DNA of 64,000 bases from Streptomyces sp. ISL-43 (GTDB lineage: Bacteria; Actinomycetota; Actinomycetes; Streptomycetales; Streptomycetaceae). Location: positions 1 to 64,000 of the forward strand of contig NZ_JAGGOT010000045.1 of assembly GCF_018614195.1 (NCBI RefSeq), read 5' to 3'. The notes beneath the pieces were generated by a model. That model saw only the letters and a program-made list of their open reading frames with translations. It was not told the origin of the DNA and ran no database searches. Shown here one piece after another: positions 26,512 to 35,382 of the stretch. The position numbers were made by a program, and so were the translations under genes. Position 1 is the stretch's first letter. Each line of letters begins with the position of its first letter.

Positions 26512-26893
26512 TTACGGCGCCTCAGCGCTACAGGCGGAGATCCACATCGCGACGGCGGCGGCCAGGGCCAGCGCCCCGAGCCCGTACCACCCCAGCGGCA
26601 GACACCGCCTCCTCGTCAGGCTCCACAGACTCCAACAGGCCCAACTCTCGTACGGTCGCGCCGCCCCCGTCGGCCGAACGCACCCGCGCGGCCGGAAGCC
26701 GCGCGAGCAGCCCGCGCCCCAGGCCGGGCCGCCGCCTCGGATCCGACTGCGGTTCTCCGGCGCCCGGCACCACAAGCGTCGCCCGCACGTCACGGAGTTC
26801 GACGGTCAGCCGGTGGGCGAGGCCGTTGTCGTCGCAAACGACCATCCGGCCTGCGGCATCAGGCTGTTGAGGGTGCGCGGAGATCGAGGACAC
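26512..26893 (-). pseudogene. Small C-terminally anchored protein, apparently frameshifted
   Basis: From GTG 26893 one frame reads SSISAHPQQPDAAGR, MVVCDDNGLAHRLTVELRDVRATLVVPGAGE and VRELGLLESVEPDEEAV. A second frame then supplies YGLGALALAAAVAMWISACSAEAP, a fitting C-terminal membrane helix. Joined, they would make a soluble domain of about 90 residues plus an anchor, with the break near 26600. The family is not recognised. The frame change could be real decay or a sequencing slip in GC-rich DNA. Confidence 0.4.
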
Positions 26894-26958
26894 CGCCACA
26901 GGATGGCCGCGCGAGGACCCGTGGCCGGGCACGGCAGCGTGTGAGAGCGGTGCCCGGG

Positions 26959-27627
26959 TCAGCGGCGCAGGAGGTGGCGCATTGCGACGACGGCCTGCAT
27001 CGCGGCCGCGGGTCGCAGCAGGGTGGGGCGGGGCCGCTCGGGCATCGTGCCGTGGCGGATGCCGATCGCGGTGACCGTGGCGATCGGCAGGGCCCACGCG
27101 GTGATCGCCGCCGCGCGCACCAGCCGGTTGGGTTCGTGGCGCAGGGTGAGCCAGGTCCAGAACGCGGCGTCGGCGAAGGTGTCGGCGTAGTCGCCGAACG
27201 GGGTGACGGTGTGCTGATGGCGGGCCAAGCGGCCGTCGGCCAGGTCGAGGGCGATGGCCAGCGCCCCCGACCAGCGGGTCGAGCCGAGGGCGGTGGCGGG
27301 GAGGTTGCCACGCGCCAGGGTGAGCGTATCGGCGGCCGAGATGTGGTCGCGCTCGTCAAGGAGGCCGAGGTGAAGAACGCTCAGGGCCCACGAGGCCGCC
27401 ACCCAGCCGGGCCCCGGCCGCCTGTTTCGGGCGAGGCCGGCGAGCAGGCCGTGCAGGGCCGTGATCTGAACAAGTGCCTGTGGACGGCGTGCCGCCTGGC
27501 GCACCGACCGGTCCCCGGCCTGCAACAGGAAACGGGCGACGGCGCGCGGAGTCCAGCGGCCTCGTTTCAAGAGTTCCAGCAGGGCGTCGGTCGCCGCCCG
27601 GCTGTCGGTGAGATCCGCTACGCGCAC
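26959..27627 (-). CDS. CDP-alcohol phosphatidyltransferase family protein
   Basis: This protein of about 222 residues carries the family signature DLADGRLARHQHTVTPFGDYADTFAD, which fits DGxxAR-x8-GxxxDxxxD, within several membrane helices (for example LVRAAAITAWALPIATVTAIG). Such enzymes transfer a phospho-alcohol in lipid synthesis; the alcohol is not predictable. GTG 27627 is favoured, with AGAAAGG upstream. The longer frame to 27711 overlaps the divergent promoter region. Confidence 0.8.
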   Translation of the reverse strand: MRVADLTDSRAATDALLELLKRGRWTPRAVARFLLQAGDRSVRQAARRPQALVQITALHGLLAGLARNRRPGPGWVAASWALSVLHLGLLDERDHISAADTLTLARGNLPATALGSTRWSGALAIALDLADGRLARHQHTVTPFGDYADTFADAAFWTWLTLRHEPNRLVRAAAITAWALPIATVTAIGIRHGTMPERPRPTLLRPAAAMQAVVAMRHLLRR

Positions 27628-27783
27628 GCGGGCCGGCCTTTCTCTTCTCCTCCCGGGATGTGCTGCCCACGGTAAGCGCCTGACTCGCCGCCGGAACGTA
27701 AGCGCGCTCACCGTTCACTGGGGCCGGTCGGCCGTAGCGTCGTTCCTGGACAGTAAGGGCTGGAACACGAGAAGGGCTCGGGT

Positions 27784-28356
27784 ATGGCGTGGCTGACGAA
27801 GCTGGCGGGTGTGGCCGCGGTGGGCGGGGGCGGTGCTGCGGCCTGCTACCTGGGGCTGGTCACAGGGGCGATGCCGCTCGATGTGGGCGTCGGCCGGCGG
27901 ATCCGCCCGCTCGGACCTCAGGTCGTCGACATCCGGGCCCCTCGGGACGTGGTCTTCGACGTGATCGCGCAGCCCTACCTCGGGAGGGCCACCCGGGCGA
28001 TGCGGGAGAAGGTACGGGTGCTGGAGCGCGGCAGCGACATGGTCCTCGCCGCGCACTCCACCCCCGTGGCCGGCGGGAGGCTGACGGCTGTCACGGTGGA
28101 GACGGTGCGCTTCACCCGGCCCGAGCGGGTGGACTTCCACCTGGTACGCGGACCGGTGCCCCATGTCGTGGAGTCGTTCGTCCTCACCACGACCGAGGCG
28201 GGGACGCGTCTGGTGTACGAGGGGGAGCTGGGCACCGACGGGTGGGCGCTCGGGCAATGCTGGGGGCGGCTGGTGGCGGCGCGCTGGGAGAAGACGGTCG
28301 CCGCCTCCCTGGCCTCGGTCAGGCAGGAGGCGGAGAGGCGCGCAGCACTGCAGTGA
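27784..28356 (+). CDS. SRPBCC (polyketide cyclase-like) family protein
   Basis: This 190-residue protein has an N-terminal hydrophobic stretch (LAGVAAVGGGGAAACYLGLV). A START-like fold follows: VDIRAPRDVVFDVIAQPYLG opens the domain and LVYEGELGTDGWALGQCWGRLVAARWEKTVAASLASV closes it. Members bind hydrophobic ligands. The role is unknown. It lies divergent from the phosphatidyltransferase gene, 156 bases away. Confidence 0.75.
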   Translation: MAWLTKLAGVAAVGGGGAAACYLGLVTGAMPLDVGVGRRIRPLGPQVVDIRAPRDVVFDVIAQPYLGRATRAMREKVRVLERGSDMVLAAHSTPVAGGRLTAVTVETVRFTRPERVDFHLVRGPVPHVVESFVLTTTEAGTRLVYEGELGTDGWALGQCWGRLVAARWEKTVAASLASVRQEAERRAALQ

Positions 28357-28421
28357 GCTGGCGCCGCCTCTGCGGCTGACGGCCGCGTTCCGCACAGGCA
28401 TCCGGTCGCAGGAGGTCGGTC

Positions 28422-28721
28422 ATGGTGTCTCAGCGCAGGTCTCGCACCGAGCGGGAACAGGCCCTCGGGTACCTCAAGACGGCGTACCGCGAAGGCCGAC
28501 TCGACCAGCCCGGGCGCGTCGAGGGCCTGGTCACGCAGGCTGGGCGGGCCCGCACCATCGACGGAAGGAACACTCCGCCGAACGGTCCGCGCCCGGACGC
28601 GGAGGGAGGTGAGCCCGCGGCTGCCACCCGTCTGGTGCTGGTCCGTGCCAGGGTGGGTGACTGGCTGTACCGGGCGCTCAAGCGCGCGGTGTTCTGCTGG
28701 CTGCCGCCCGGCTATGGCTGA
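28422..28721 (+). CDS. Small DUF1707-like protein
   Basis: This 99-residue protein starts RRSRTEREQALGYLKTAYREGRLDQPGRVEGLVTQAGRART, resembling the short DUF1707 motif with its EGRLD core. A linker and a basic/hydrophobic tail (VGDWLYRALKRAVFCWLPPGYG) follow, possibly membrane-attached. DUF1707 stretches occur at the N termini of many actinobacterial membrane or DNA-binding proteins. Function unknown. Confidence 0.5.
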   Translation: MVSQRRSRTEREQALGYLKTAYREGRLDQPGRVEGLVTQAGRARTIDGRNTPPNGPRPDAEGGEPAAATRLVLVRARVGDWLYRALKRAVFCWLPPGYG

Positions 28722-28804
28722 CCATCGCGACGGCACGCTGTACCGGGCGTCGACCTCCCCTGCCGGCCCGATCGCTCGGACCGGGTGTCGGCCCGAAGAT
28801 TCCG

Positions 28805-29497
28805 TCACTGCGTCCCGGCCTGTGGGGATACAGCGTCGGGCGGGCCGTCGGTGCCGCGGGCGGGGCCGGCTTGCCGGGCGGTCCGGGATGCGCCCCAGAT
28901 CAGGGTGCTGAGCAGCATCACCAGCGTGAGCGGGTAGAAGACCGGGCGCAGGGGGAGCAGTACCGGCAGGAGCGCGGCGGCGGTGCTCGTGCCGAGGACG
29001 AGCAGGAAGGCCGGCACGCAGCAGGCGAAGCCGAGCAGGAACGCCGGCAGGACGCCGAGCAGCCGGGCATACCTGGTACGCCGGCAGGAGGCTGCCTGCC
29101 GGGCGGCGAACGCGGCGACTGCGACGTTGCAGCCGACGAGCGCGGCCACGAGGGCGCCGAGCAGCAGGTTGGGCGGGCTGACGAAGACCGCCACGTAATC
29201 GGAGGGATGCCAGGCCAGGACCGGCTCGAACAGGTACGGTGCCCGGGCGTGGAGCAGCTGACCGGGCTCGGCCTGGAAGACCGGGGCGCCGGTGGACCGG
29301 CCGGAGGCGGACACAGCGAGGTCGCCGATGGAGAACAGGTACACCAGCAGAGTGACGGCGGCAGCGATCAGTGCGGCCCGCCTGTGGCGGCGTACGCCGA
29401 GGGCTGCCCGTACGCGGCGCGAGGTGCCCACGGCGGCGGCCATGGCCGCGTCCCAGGCGTCACCGGCCCTCGCGAGGGCTGCGGCGAGCCGTTTCAT
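28805..29497 (-). CDS. Multi-spanning membrane protein coupled to the DUF3179 gene
   Basis: This 230-residue protein has about five membrane helices (LIAAAVTLLVYLFSIGDLAV, LLLGALVAALVGCNVAVAAF, LLGVLPAFLLGFACCVPAFLLVLG and a last pair). The CC pair within a helix recalls metal- or thiol-linked membrane proteins but proves nothing. ATG 29497 overlaps the stop of the upstream DUF3179 gene as ATGA. Family not recognised. Confidence 0.65.
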   Translation of the reverse strand: MKRLAAALARAGDAWDAAMAAAVGTSRRVRAALGVRRHRRAALIAAAVTLLVYLFSIGDLAVSASGRSTGAPVFQAEPGQLLHARAPYLFEPVLAWHPSDYVAVFVSPPNLLLGALVAALVGCNVAVAAFAARQAASCRRTRYARLLGVLPAFLLGFACCVPAFLLVLGTSTAAALLPVLLPLRPVFYPLTLVMLLSTLIWGASRTARQAGPARGTDGPPDAVSPQAGTQ

Positions 29498-30519
29498 TGC
29501 CGGACCTGGCTGTTCGGGTAGAAGGCGTACCAGGCGAACCACATGGAGTCGAGGAAGTCCGCCGTCTCCCACCGGTCGCCGACGCTCTGGACGACCCGGG
29601 CCGTGCCCAGCCGGCCGTCCCAGCGGGCCTCCACCTGTGTGCCGCCGATCGTCGAACGGACAGTGCCGGCCTTGCGCACGAGGTCCTTGTGGATCGCCAG
29701 CCGCTCAGTGCCGACGCGTACGCCGATGACGACGTCCTTGTCGTCGAAGCGGTCGCTGGTGGCCATCACCGGGAAGACCGGGCCGCCCTTGACGTAGTAG
29801 CCACTGCGGCCCGGGTAGGAGCCGTACGGGTCGCTGCCGTAGCTGCGCAGCGCCCCGGTGTTCGTGGACAGCACCTCGGTGTCGGGGTGAGCGGTGCGCC
29901 ACTGCTTCCAGGTGGTCCACACCAGCGGGACGGTGTCCAGCTTCGTGCCCTTCAGCGGGCCGCTGACCGCAGTGCCGATCAGCTGGGGCCACTCGGATCC
30001 GGTCTGCCGGTCGTACATCAGCAGGTTGGAGTTCACCAGCCGTCCCGTGGTGCCGAACGACAGGGGCTGGACGCCGGGCGGTGCACGGAACCCGATCACC
30101 GTGCCCGTCAGCGGGCAGTAAGTGACCGTGAGCGGCTCACCGCCCACCGTGTCGTTGACGATCTCGTGCCACACCAGCACCAGCTGCGGATACGCCCGCA
30201 CCTCGCCGCCGTACTCCAGGCCGAACACCCGGTCGTCGTCCCTGAGGAAGCCGGCGTCGCGGGCCGGAACGAAGCGTGGCTTGTCGATGGAGGGGATGCC
30301 GTCCTTGCCCGGTCCGCCGGAGACCGCGGCGCCGGCCAGGGCCTCCAGCGACGGGTCCTGGCCCGCCTGTACGGCTGTCACCGGCTCGGAGGGGCGATCG
30401 GAGAGGGCCTGCCAGCCGGCCACACCCCCGCCCACGAGCAGGACGACGACTCCCCCGATCATGCCCGCACCCTTGACGGCCTGCCGCCTCGACGGGCGGG
30501 GAGCCTGCTGACCATTCAC
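29494..30519 (-). CDS. DUF3179 domain-containing exported protein
   Basis: This 341-residue protein has an N-terminal anchor (MIGGVVVLLVGGGVAGW) and the DUF3179 domain: YPQLVLVWHEIVNDTVGGEPLTVTYCPLTGT, RLVNSNLLMYDRQTGSEWPQ, LKGTKLDTVPLVWTTW. The conserved Cys in the VTYCPLTGT motif and the HE pair are present. The biochemical role of DUF3179 is unknown to me. The Arg-rich start (SRRQAVKGAG) hints at Tat-type export. It is divergent from the MauE/radical SAM operon and shares its control region. Confidence 0.85.
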   Translation of the reverse strand: MNGQQAPRPSRRQAVKGAGMIGGVVVLLVGGGVAGWQALSDRPSEPVTAVQAGQDPSLEALAGAAVSGGPGKDGIPSIDKPRFVPARDAGFLRDDDRVFGLEYGGEVRAYPQLVLVWHEIVNDTVGGEPLTVTYCPLTGTVIGFRAPPGVQPLSFGTTGRLVNSNLLMYDRQTGSEWPQLIGTAVSGPLKGTKLDTVPLVWTTWKQWRTAHPDTEVLSTNTGALRSYGSDPYGSYPGRSGYYVKGGPVFPVMATSDRFDDKDVVIGVRVGTERLAIHKDLVRKAGTVRSTIGGTQVEARWDGRLGTARVVQSVGDRWETADFLDSMWFAWYAFYPNSQVRQ

Positions 30520-30659
30520 CTGGCACCTCCCGAACCCCCGAAGACACCGGCTTCCACGGCGAACACCGCTTTCGCACTGCTGATGGTCCCGCGCGCGAGG
30601 GAACGGTTCGGTGAGCGCGCTTACAGTTCTCGCCCCGCCGCGGGGCCTACGTTCGGATC

Positions 30660-31115
30660 ATGGTGCTGAGGATCGTGCTGGGCGCGGTGTACACGGCGAT
30701 GGCCATCGGCCAGCTCGCCTCCTTCAGGCACATGCCCGCCATCCTGTCCGCGTACGGGCTGGTGACCGGCGGCGCCGCGACCGCACTGGCCGTCGGCCTG
30801 ATCGTGGGCGAGCTGGTGTGCGGCATCTGGTTCCTGGCCCGGCCCCGCTCCAAGGCCCTGGCCCCGGTGTGGGTGTATACCGCCGTCTCGGTGGTTTGGA
30901 CGGTCCTGGCCGCACAGGCGTACGCACGCGGGCTCACCGTGGCCAACTGCGGCTGCTTCGGGATCTACCTGACTCAGCGGCTGAGCTGGTTCGTCCTGCT
31001 CCAGGGCGCCCTGACCCTGCTCTACGCGGGAGTTCTGCTGCGTGCCGCCCGCACGGCTCCCGCCCGTGCGTACGCAGACCGAGGGGAGGCGGGTCGTGGC
31101 GTCCATATCCCGTGA
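30660..31115 (+). CDS. MauE/DoxX-type membrane protein
   Basis: This 151-residue protein with four membrane helices has the MauE motif ANCGCFG, whose Cys pair is thought to serve in thiol-disulfide exchange. MauE proteins support disulfide formation or electron supply for periplasmic enzymes. It starts the plus-strand set that runs through the radical SAM and methyltransferase genes. Its end overlaps the next gene by 20 bases. Confidence 0.8.
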   Translation: MVLRIVLGAVYTAMAIGQLASFRHMPAILSAYGLVTGGAATALAVGLIVGELVCGIWFLARPRSKALAPVWVYTAVSVVWTVLAAQAYARGLTVANCGCFGIYLTQRLSWFVLLQGALTLLYAGVLLRAARTAPARAYADRGEAGRGVHIP

Positions 31116-31410
31116 ACGATCCGGCCTGGGCGGTGTGGCGGCGGCCGTGGGCGCCGCGCTGCTCATGGTGGCCCGCTGCGCAGGTCCGCTCCGCGTGACC
31201 GGCGGGGCGCTCGGCGCCGCCGGCGGCCGGCTCGGCGACCCGTGGCTGATCACCGTCGGAGCGGTGGTGCTCCTCACCGGGACCGGCTACGTCCTGCGGT
31301 GCCGGGTCCGCCGCCGCAGGGGCGCCGGACAGGAGGACTGCTGCCCCACCGTCCCGGCTCAGCCCCTCGACCAGGATGACCCGGCACCGCGACGCCCGCT
31401 GGACGGTTGA
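31096..31410 (+). CDS. Small two-helix membrane protein
   Basis: This 104-residue protein starts at GTG 31096 after GGGAGG. Two hydrophobic segments (GLGGVAAAVGAALLMVARCAG and PWLITVGAVVLLTGTGYVLRC) are followed by a basic then acidic tail containing DCCPT. Cysteines near the membrane ends and in the tail suggest metal handling, comparable to MerT-like proteins, but the family is not certain. It lies within the MauE-radical SAM operon. Confidence 0.55.
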   Translation: MASISRERSGLGGVAAAVGAALLMVARCAGPLRVTGGALGAAGGRLGDPWLITVGAVVLLTGTGYVLRCRVRRRRGAGQEDCCPTVPAQPLDQDDPAPRRPLDG

Positions 31411-31439
31411 CACCGCCCCCCATGGAGAGGACTTCTTCG

Positions 31440-33014
31440 ATGACCCAGACCCCGGCGCCGCGGCGCAAGGTGGACCGGGACGAGGTGTTCGTGGAGTTCA
31501 CCAAATCCATCTGCCCGCTGTGCAAAACACCCGTCGACGCGCAGGTCAACATCCGCGACGACAAGGTCTATCTGCGTAAACGCTGCCGTGATCACGGCGA
31601 GTTCGAGGCGCTGGTCTACGGGGACGCCGAGGAGTACATGGCCTCGGGACGGTTCAACAAGCCCGGCACGATCCCCCTCACGTTCCAGACCGAGGTGAAG
31701 GACGGCTGTCCGTCGGACTGCGGGCTGTGCCCCGAGCACAAGCAGCACGCGTGTCTCGGGATCATCGAGGTCAACACCGGCTGCAACCTGGACTGCCCGA
31801 TCTGCTTCGCCGACTCCGGCCACCAGGCGGACGGCTACGCCATCACGCACGAGCAGTGCGCCCGGATGCTCGACGTCTTCGTCGAGAGCGAGGGCGAGGC
31901 GGAGGTGGTGATGTTCTCCGGGGGCGAGCCCACCATCCACAAGCACATCCTCGACTTCATCGATCTCGCCCAGGCCCGCCCTATCAGGAACGTCACCCTG
32001 AACACCAACGGCATCCGCCTGGCCACCGACCGGGCCTTCGTCGCCGAGCTCGGCAAGCGCAACCACGTGCTGGGCAAGTCCGTGAACGTCTACCTCCAGT
32101 TCGACGGCTTCGACGAGCGCACCCACCTGGAGATCCGGGGCCGGGACCTGCGCACGTTCAAACAGCGCGCGCTGGACAACTGCGCGGAGGCCGGGCTGAC
32201 CGTCACCCTCGTCGCCGCCGTCGAGCGTGGCCTGAACGAACACGAGCTCGGCGCGATCATCGAGTACGGCATCGACCACCCCGCCGTCCGCTCCGTCGCG
32301 TTCCAGCCTGTCACCCACTCCGGCCGGCATGTCGAGTTCGACCCGTTGGAACGGCTCACCAACCCCGACGTCATCCGGCTGATCAATGAGCAGCGGCCGG
32401 ACTGGTTCCAGAAGGGGGACTTCTTCCCCGTGCCGTGCTGCTTCCCCACCTGCCGCTCCATCACCTACCTCCTCGTCGACGGCGAACCGGGCAACCGCAC
32501 CGTCGTCCCCATCCCTCGACTGCTGAACGTGGAGGACTACCTCGACTACGTCACCAACCGCGTCATGCCCGACGCCGGAATCCGCGAGGCCCTGGAGAAA
32601 CTGTGGTCGGCCTCCGCGTCCATGGGCACCGCCACGACCGAGGAGAAACTGCGGGCCACCGCCGAGGCCCTGGACTGCACCGACAGCTGCGGGATCGACC
32701 TTCCGCAGGCGGTGAAGCAGCTGAACGACAAGACGTTCATGATCGTCGTGCAGGACTTCCAGGACCCCTACACCCTCAACGTCAAGCAGCTGATGAAGTG
32801 CTGCGTCGAGGAGATCACCCCCGACGGACGCCTCATCCCGTTCTGCGCATACAACTCCGTCGGCTACCGCGAAGAGGTCCGCGCGGCAATGTCCGGCGTG
32901 CCGGTCGCCCAAGTGGTGCCCAACGCGCTGCCACTCGTCGACCGTCTCACCGCCACCCCGTACGGGTCCAAGACCTCCCGCACCGCCTCTGGAGAAGCGG
33001 AGTCCCCGTCATGA
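31440..33014 (+). CDS. Radical SAM protein, MJ0619/Tes-like group
   Basis: This is a 524-residue radical SAM enzyme. The [4Fe-4S]/SAM motif is GCNLDCPICF (Cys115, 119, 122). Ahead of it are Cys25, Cys28, Cys49, the block CPSDCGLCPEHKQHAC (Cys90, 94, 97, 105), and later PVPCCFPTCRS, all candidates for extra metal sites. MFSGGEPTIH is the SAM-binding GGE motif. This layout recalls archaeal MJ0619-type methylases and tetraether synthases. ATG 31440 has GAGGA 9 bases before it. It overlaps the methyltransferase start (ATGA), so the two probably act together. Substrate unknown. Confidence 0.85.
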   Translation: MTQTPAPRRKVDRDEVFVEFTKSICPLCKTPVDAQVNIRDDKVYLRKRCRDHGEFEALVYGDAEEYMASGRFNKPGTIPLTFQTEVKDGCPSDCGLCPEHKQHACLGIIEVNTGCNLDCPICFADSGHQADGYAITHEQCARMLDVFVESEGEAEVVMFSGGEPTIHKHILDFIDLAQARPIRNVTLNTNGIRLATDRAFVAELGKRNHVLGKSVNVYLQFDGFDERTHLEIRGRDLRTFKQRALDNCAEAGLTVTLVAAVERGLNEHELGAIIEYGIDHPAVRSVAFQPVTHSGRHVEFDPLERLTNPDVIRLINEQRPDWFQKGDFFPVPCCFPTCRSITYLLVDGEPGNRTVVPIPRLLNVEDYLDYVTNRVMPDAGIREALEKLWSASASMGTATTEEKLRATAEALDCTDSCGIDLPQAVKQLNDKTFMIVVQDFQDPYTLNVKQLMKCCVEEITPDGRLIPFCAYNSVGYREEVRAAMSGVPVAQVVPNALPLVDRLTATPYGSKTSRTASGEAESPS

Positions 33015-33841
33015 CACAGCCACCCACGGGCGAGGAGCTCAAGGCGTGCTGCGCCGCCGCCTACTCCTCCGACATCGTCGCCCTGCTGCTCGGCGACTCC
33101 TACCACCCTGGCGGCACCGCGCTGACCCGCCGCCTCGCCGACGGTCTCACCCTCACACCTGGCGCGCGGGTTCTCGACGTGGCCTCCGGCCGCGGCACCA
33201 CCGCCCTGCTCCTTGCCGACGCCTACGGCGCCGAGGTCGACGGGGTGGACTACGCGCCGGCAAACACCGCCCTGGCCCAAGGCGCCGCCCAGGCCGCAGG
33301 ACTCGCCGACAGGGCACGCTTCACCACCGGCGACGCCGAACAGCTGCCCTACCCCGAGGGCGTCTTCGACGTGGTGGTCTGTGAGTGCGCGCTGTGCACC
33401 TTCCCCGACAAGGCACAAGCGGCCACCGAGTTCGCCCGCGTCCTCAAGGCGGGTGGCCGGCTGGGCATCACCGACGTCACCGTCGACGCCGCCCGGCTCC
33501 CGCCTGAACTCACCGGTCTCGGCGCCCGGATCGCCTGCATCGCCGACGCCCGGCCCCTGGACGAGTACGCCGAGATCCTGGCAGCCGCGGGCCTGCGTAC
33601 CTTGCGCGCCGAGCGCCACGACGAGGCCATGCTGCGCATGATCGACCAGATCGAGGCCCGGCTGCGGCTGCTGCGTATGACCGCGCCGGCCAGGCTCACC
33701 GCCGCCGGCGTCGACCTCGACGCCGCCCCCGCCGTCCTGGACGCGGCCCGCACAGCAGTGGCGGACGGTGTCCTCGGCTATTCCCTGCTCATCGCCGAGC
33801 ACACTCCCCATCCGGCCGAGAGCGGAACTACCAGCGCGTAG
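33011..33841 (+). CDS. ArsM-like SAM methyltransferase coupled to the radical SAM gene
   Basis: This 276-residue class I methyltransferase has motif I VLDVASGRGTTALLLA and Gly-rich RVLKAGGRLGITDV. Cysteines fall at places that recall arsenite methyltransferases: Cys13-Cys14 near the N terminus, VVCECALCTF (124, 126, 129) where ArsM has a Cys in SNCV, and ARIACIADARPLDEY (176) where ArsM has a Cys before SGAL. It may methylate As(III) or another soft, thiol-binding element; this is inference. Start ATG 33011 overlaps the radical SAM stop. Confidence 0.78.
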   Translation: MTQPPTGEELKACCAAAYSSDIVALLLGDSYHPGGTALTRRLADGLTLTPGARVLDVASGRGTTALLLADAYGAEVDGVDYAPANTALAQGAAQAAGLADRARFTTGDAEQLPYPEGVFDVVVCECALCTFPDKAQAATEFARVLKAGGRLGITDVTVDAARLPPELTGLGARIACIADARPLDEYAEILAAAGLRTLRAERHDEAMLRMIDQIEARLRLLRMTAPARLTAAGVDLDAAPAVLDAARTAVADGVLGYSLLIAEHTPHPAESGTTSA

Positions 33842-33930
33842 GTAAGGGCGGTCACATACCTGCCCACGCCATGCGTCCTAGCGTCAGCGGCGAAAGCAAC
33901 AGAGCGAACCCACCAGATGAGATGATCACT

Positions 33931-34416
33931 ATGGCCACCGCAGCACACGTATCCCCCAAGACCGCCGAGATCCCGGTCCACGCCGCCTGGGGCGCCGCGG
34001 CCGGCCTGGTCGGCGGCATCGGATTCGGCATCTGGATGTCGGTCTCCCGACCGATGATGGACACCGCGATGATCACGATGGTCGCCGGGCTGCTCGGCTC
34101 CACCAACGCGTTCGCGGGCTGGCTGATCCACCTTGCGATCGCGGTGACGGCCGGCACCGCCTTCGGCGTCGTGTTCGGTCACCTCGCGCAGCGCCTCGCG
34201 CCCGCCGTCGTCCTCGGCCTGATCTACGGCGCCCTGTGGTGGACCCTCGGAGCCCTGTGGATCATGCCGGCCAACATGGGCATGCCGGTCTTCGAGTGGA
34301 ACGACGTCAGTGCCTCCAGCCTCGGCGGCCACCTCGTCTTCGGCCTCCTGGCCGGAGTCACCTTCTTCGGCATCGCCCGGATGGCGGGCACGCGGACCGG
34401 CCGGGCCGCGGGATGA
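33931..34416 (+). CDS. DUF6789-type membrane protein
   Basis: This protein of about 161 residues has four membrane helices (AAWGAAAGLVGGIGFGIWM, FAGWLIHLAIAVTAGTAFGVVFG, PAVVLGLIYGALWWTLGALWIM, GHLVFGLLAGVTFFGIA). The helix ends hold Met residues (SRPMMDTAM, MPANMGMPV) and a WLIH His, residues that could bind a metal. No strong ribosome site precedes either ATG 33922 or 33931. It follows the methyltransferase gene by 89 bases and precedes the Crp-type regulator. Role unknown. Confidence 0.65.
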   Translation: MATAAHVSPKTAEIPVHAAWGAAAGLVGGIGFGIWMSVSRPMMDTAMITMVAGLLGSTNAFAGWLIHLAIAVTAGTAFGVVFGHLAQRLAPAVVLGLIYGALWWTLGALWIMPANMGMPVFEWNDVSASSLGGHLVFGLLAGVTFFGIARMAGTRTGRAAG

Positions 34417-34592
34417 CACCGATACCACCAGCGTCAACGCCCGGTCCCGGCACACCGCTCCGGGGCGCTGAACCTCTCCTCGGTGCCCCGGACGACTACT
34501 GTCTGGCAAGCAGCGCGAACACGCTGGCCAGCCCGCCGTGGGGAGTCGCGCCCCCGCCGTGGGCACCGGGACGACGCGAGGAACCACACCAC

Positions 34593-35294
34593 ATGAACCA
34601 CACCGGCGGCGAGGACGAGAAGACCTGGTGCATCTCCGAGGTCGACATCTTCCGCGACCTGAACGAAGCGGAGATGGACGCCATCGCCGCCGCGGCCCCC
34701 ATGAAGACCTACAGTGCCGGCGAGCTCCTCTACTCCCCCTCCCAGCCCTCCGAGGTGCTGTTCATCCTCAAGAAGGGCCGCATCCGCATCTTCCGGGTCG
34801 CCGCCGACGGGCGCGCCCTGACCTGCGCGATCATCACTCCCGGCACGATCTTCGGGGAGATGGTGCTGCTCGGGCAGCGCATGTACGACAACTTCGCCGA
34901 AGCCCTCGACGACGTCACCGTCTGCGTCATGAGCCGCACTGACGTCCACCGCTTCCTACTGGCCGACGCCCGAATCTCCGCACGCATCACCGAGATCCTC
35001 GGCCGACGCCTGACCGACCTCGAACAACGCCTGTCCGACAGCGTCTTCAAATCCGTACCCCAGCGCATCGCCACCACCCTGCTCACCCTCGCCGCCGAGA
35101 CCCGCCCCCGGGTGCTCGGCGCCCGCAGCCCGCAGATCGCCCTCACCCACCAGCAGATCGCCGCCCTCGCCGGCACCTCCCGGGAAACCACCACCAAGGT
35201 CCTGCGCGACTTCGCCGACCAGCACCTCATCCGGCTCGCACGCGGACGGATCACCGTCCTCGACCCACAACGCCTGACCGATCACGCCGGATGA
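34593..35294 (+). CDS. Crp/Fnr-family transcriptional regulator
   Basis: This 233-residue protein has an N-terminal cyclic-nucleotide-binding fold (SAGELLYSPSQPSEVLFILKKGRIRIFRV and GTIFGEMVLLGQ) and a C-terminal winged HTH (LTHQQIAALAGTSRETTTKVLRDFADQHLI). The canonical cAMP-binding Arg-Ser pair is not evident, and the N-terminal Cys set of Fnr is absent apart from one Cys near residue 12, so the signal is unknown. GAGGAA precedes ATG 34593. It is the likely regulator of the MauE-radical SAM block. Confidence 0.88.
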   Translation: MNHTGGEDEKTWCISEVDIFRDLNEAEMDAIAAAAPMKTYSAGELLYSPSQPSEVLFILKKGRIRIFRVAADGRALTCAIITPGTIFGEMVLLGQRMYDNFAEALDDVTVCVMSRTDVHRFLLADARISARITEILGRRLTDLEQRLSDSVFKSVPQRIATTLLTLAAETRPRVLGARSPQIALTHQQIAALAGTSRETTTKVLRDFADQHLIRLARGRITVLDPQRLTDHAG

Positions 35295-35382
35295 CGTCAC
35301 CCAACCCGAACCACGCCGTGGCACCCTCCGTGTTGCCACTGCCATGGGCGGAGACGCGCCGTCGTAGGCTCCTCACCGGTCG

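Noticed and set aside
31359..32912. A 517-residue minus-strand frame opposite the radical SAM gene
   Set aside because: No motif, and the plus strand carries clear radical SAM signatures; it is a shadow.
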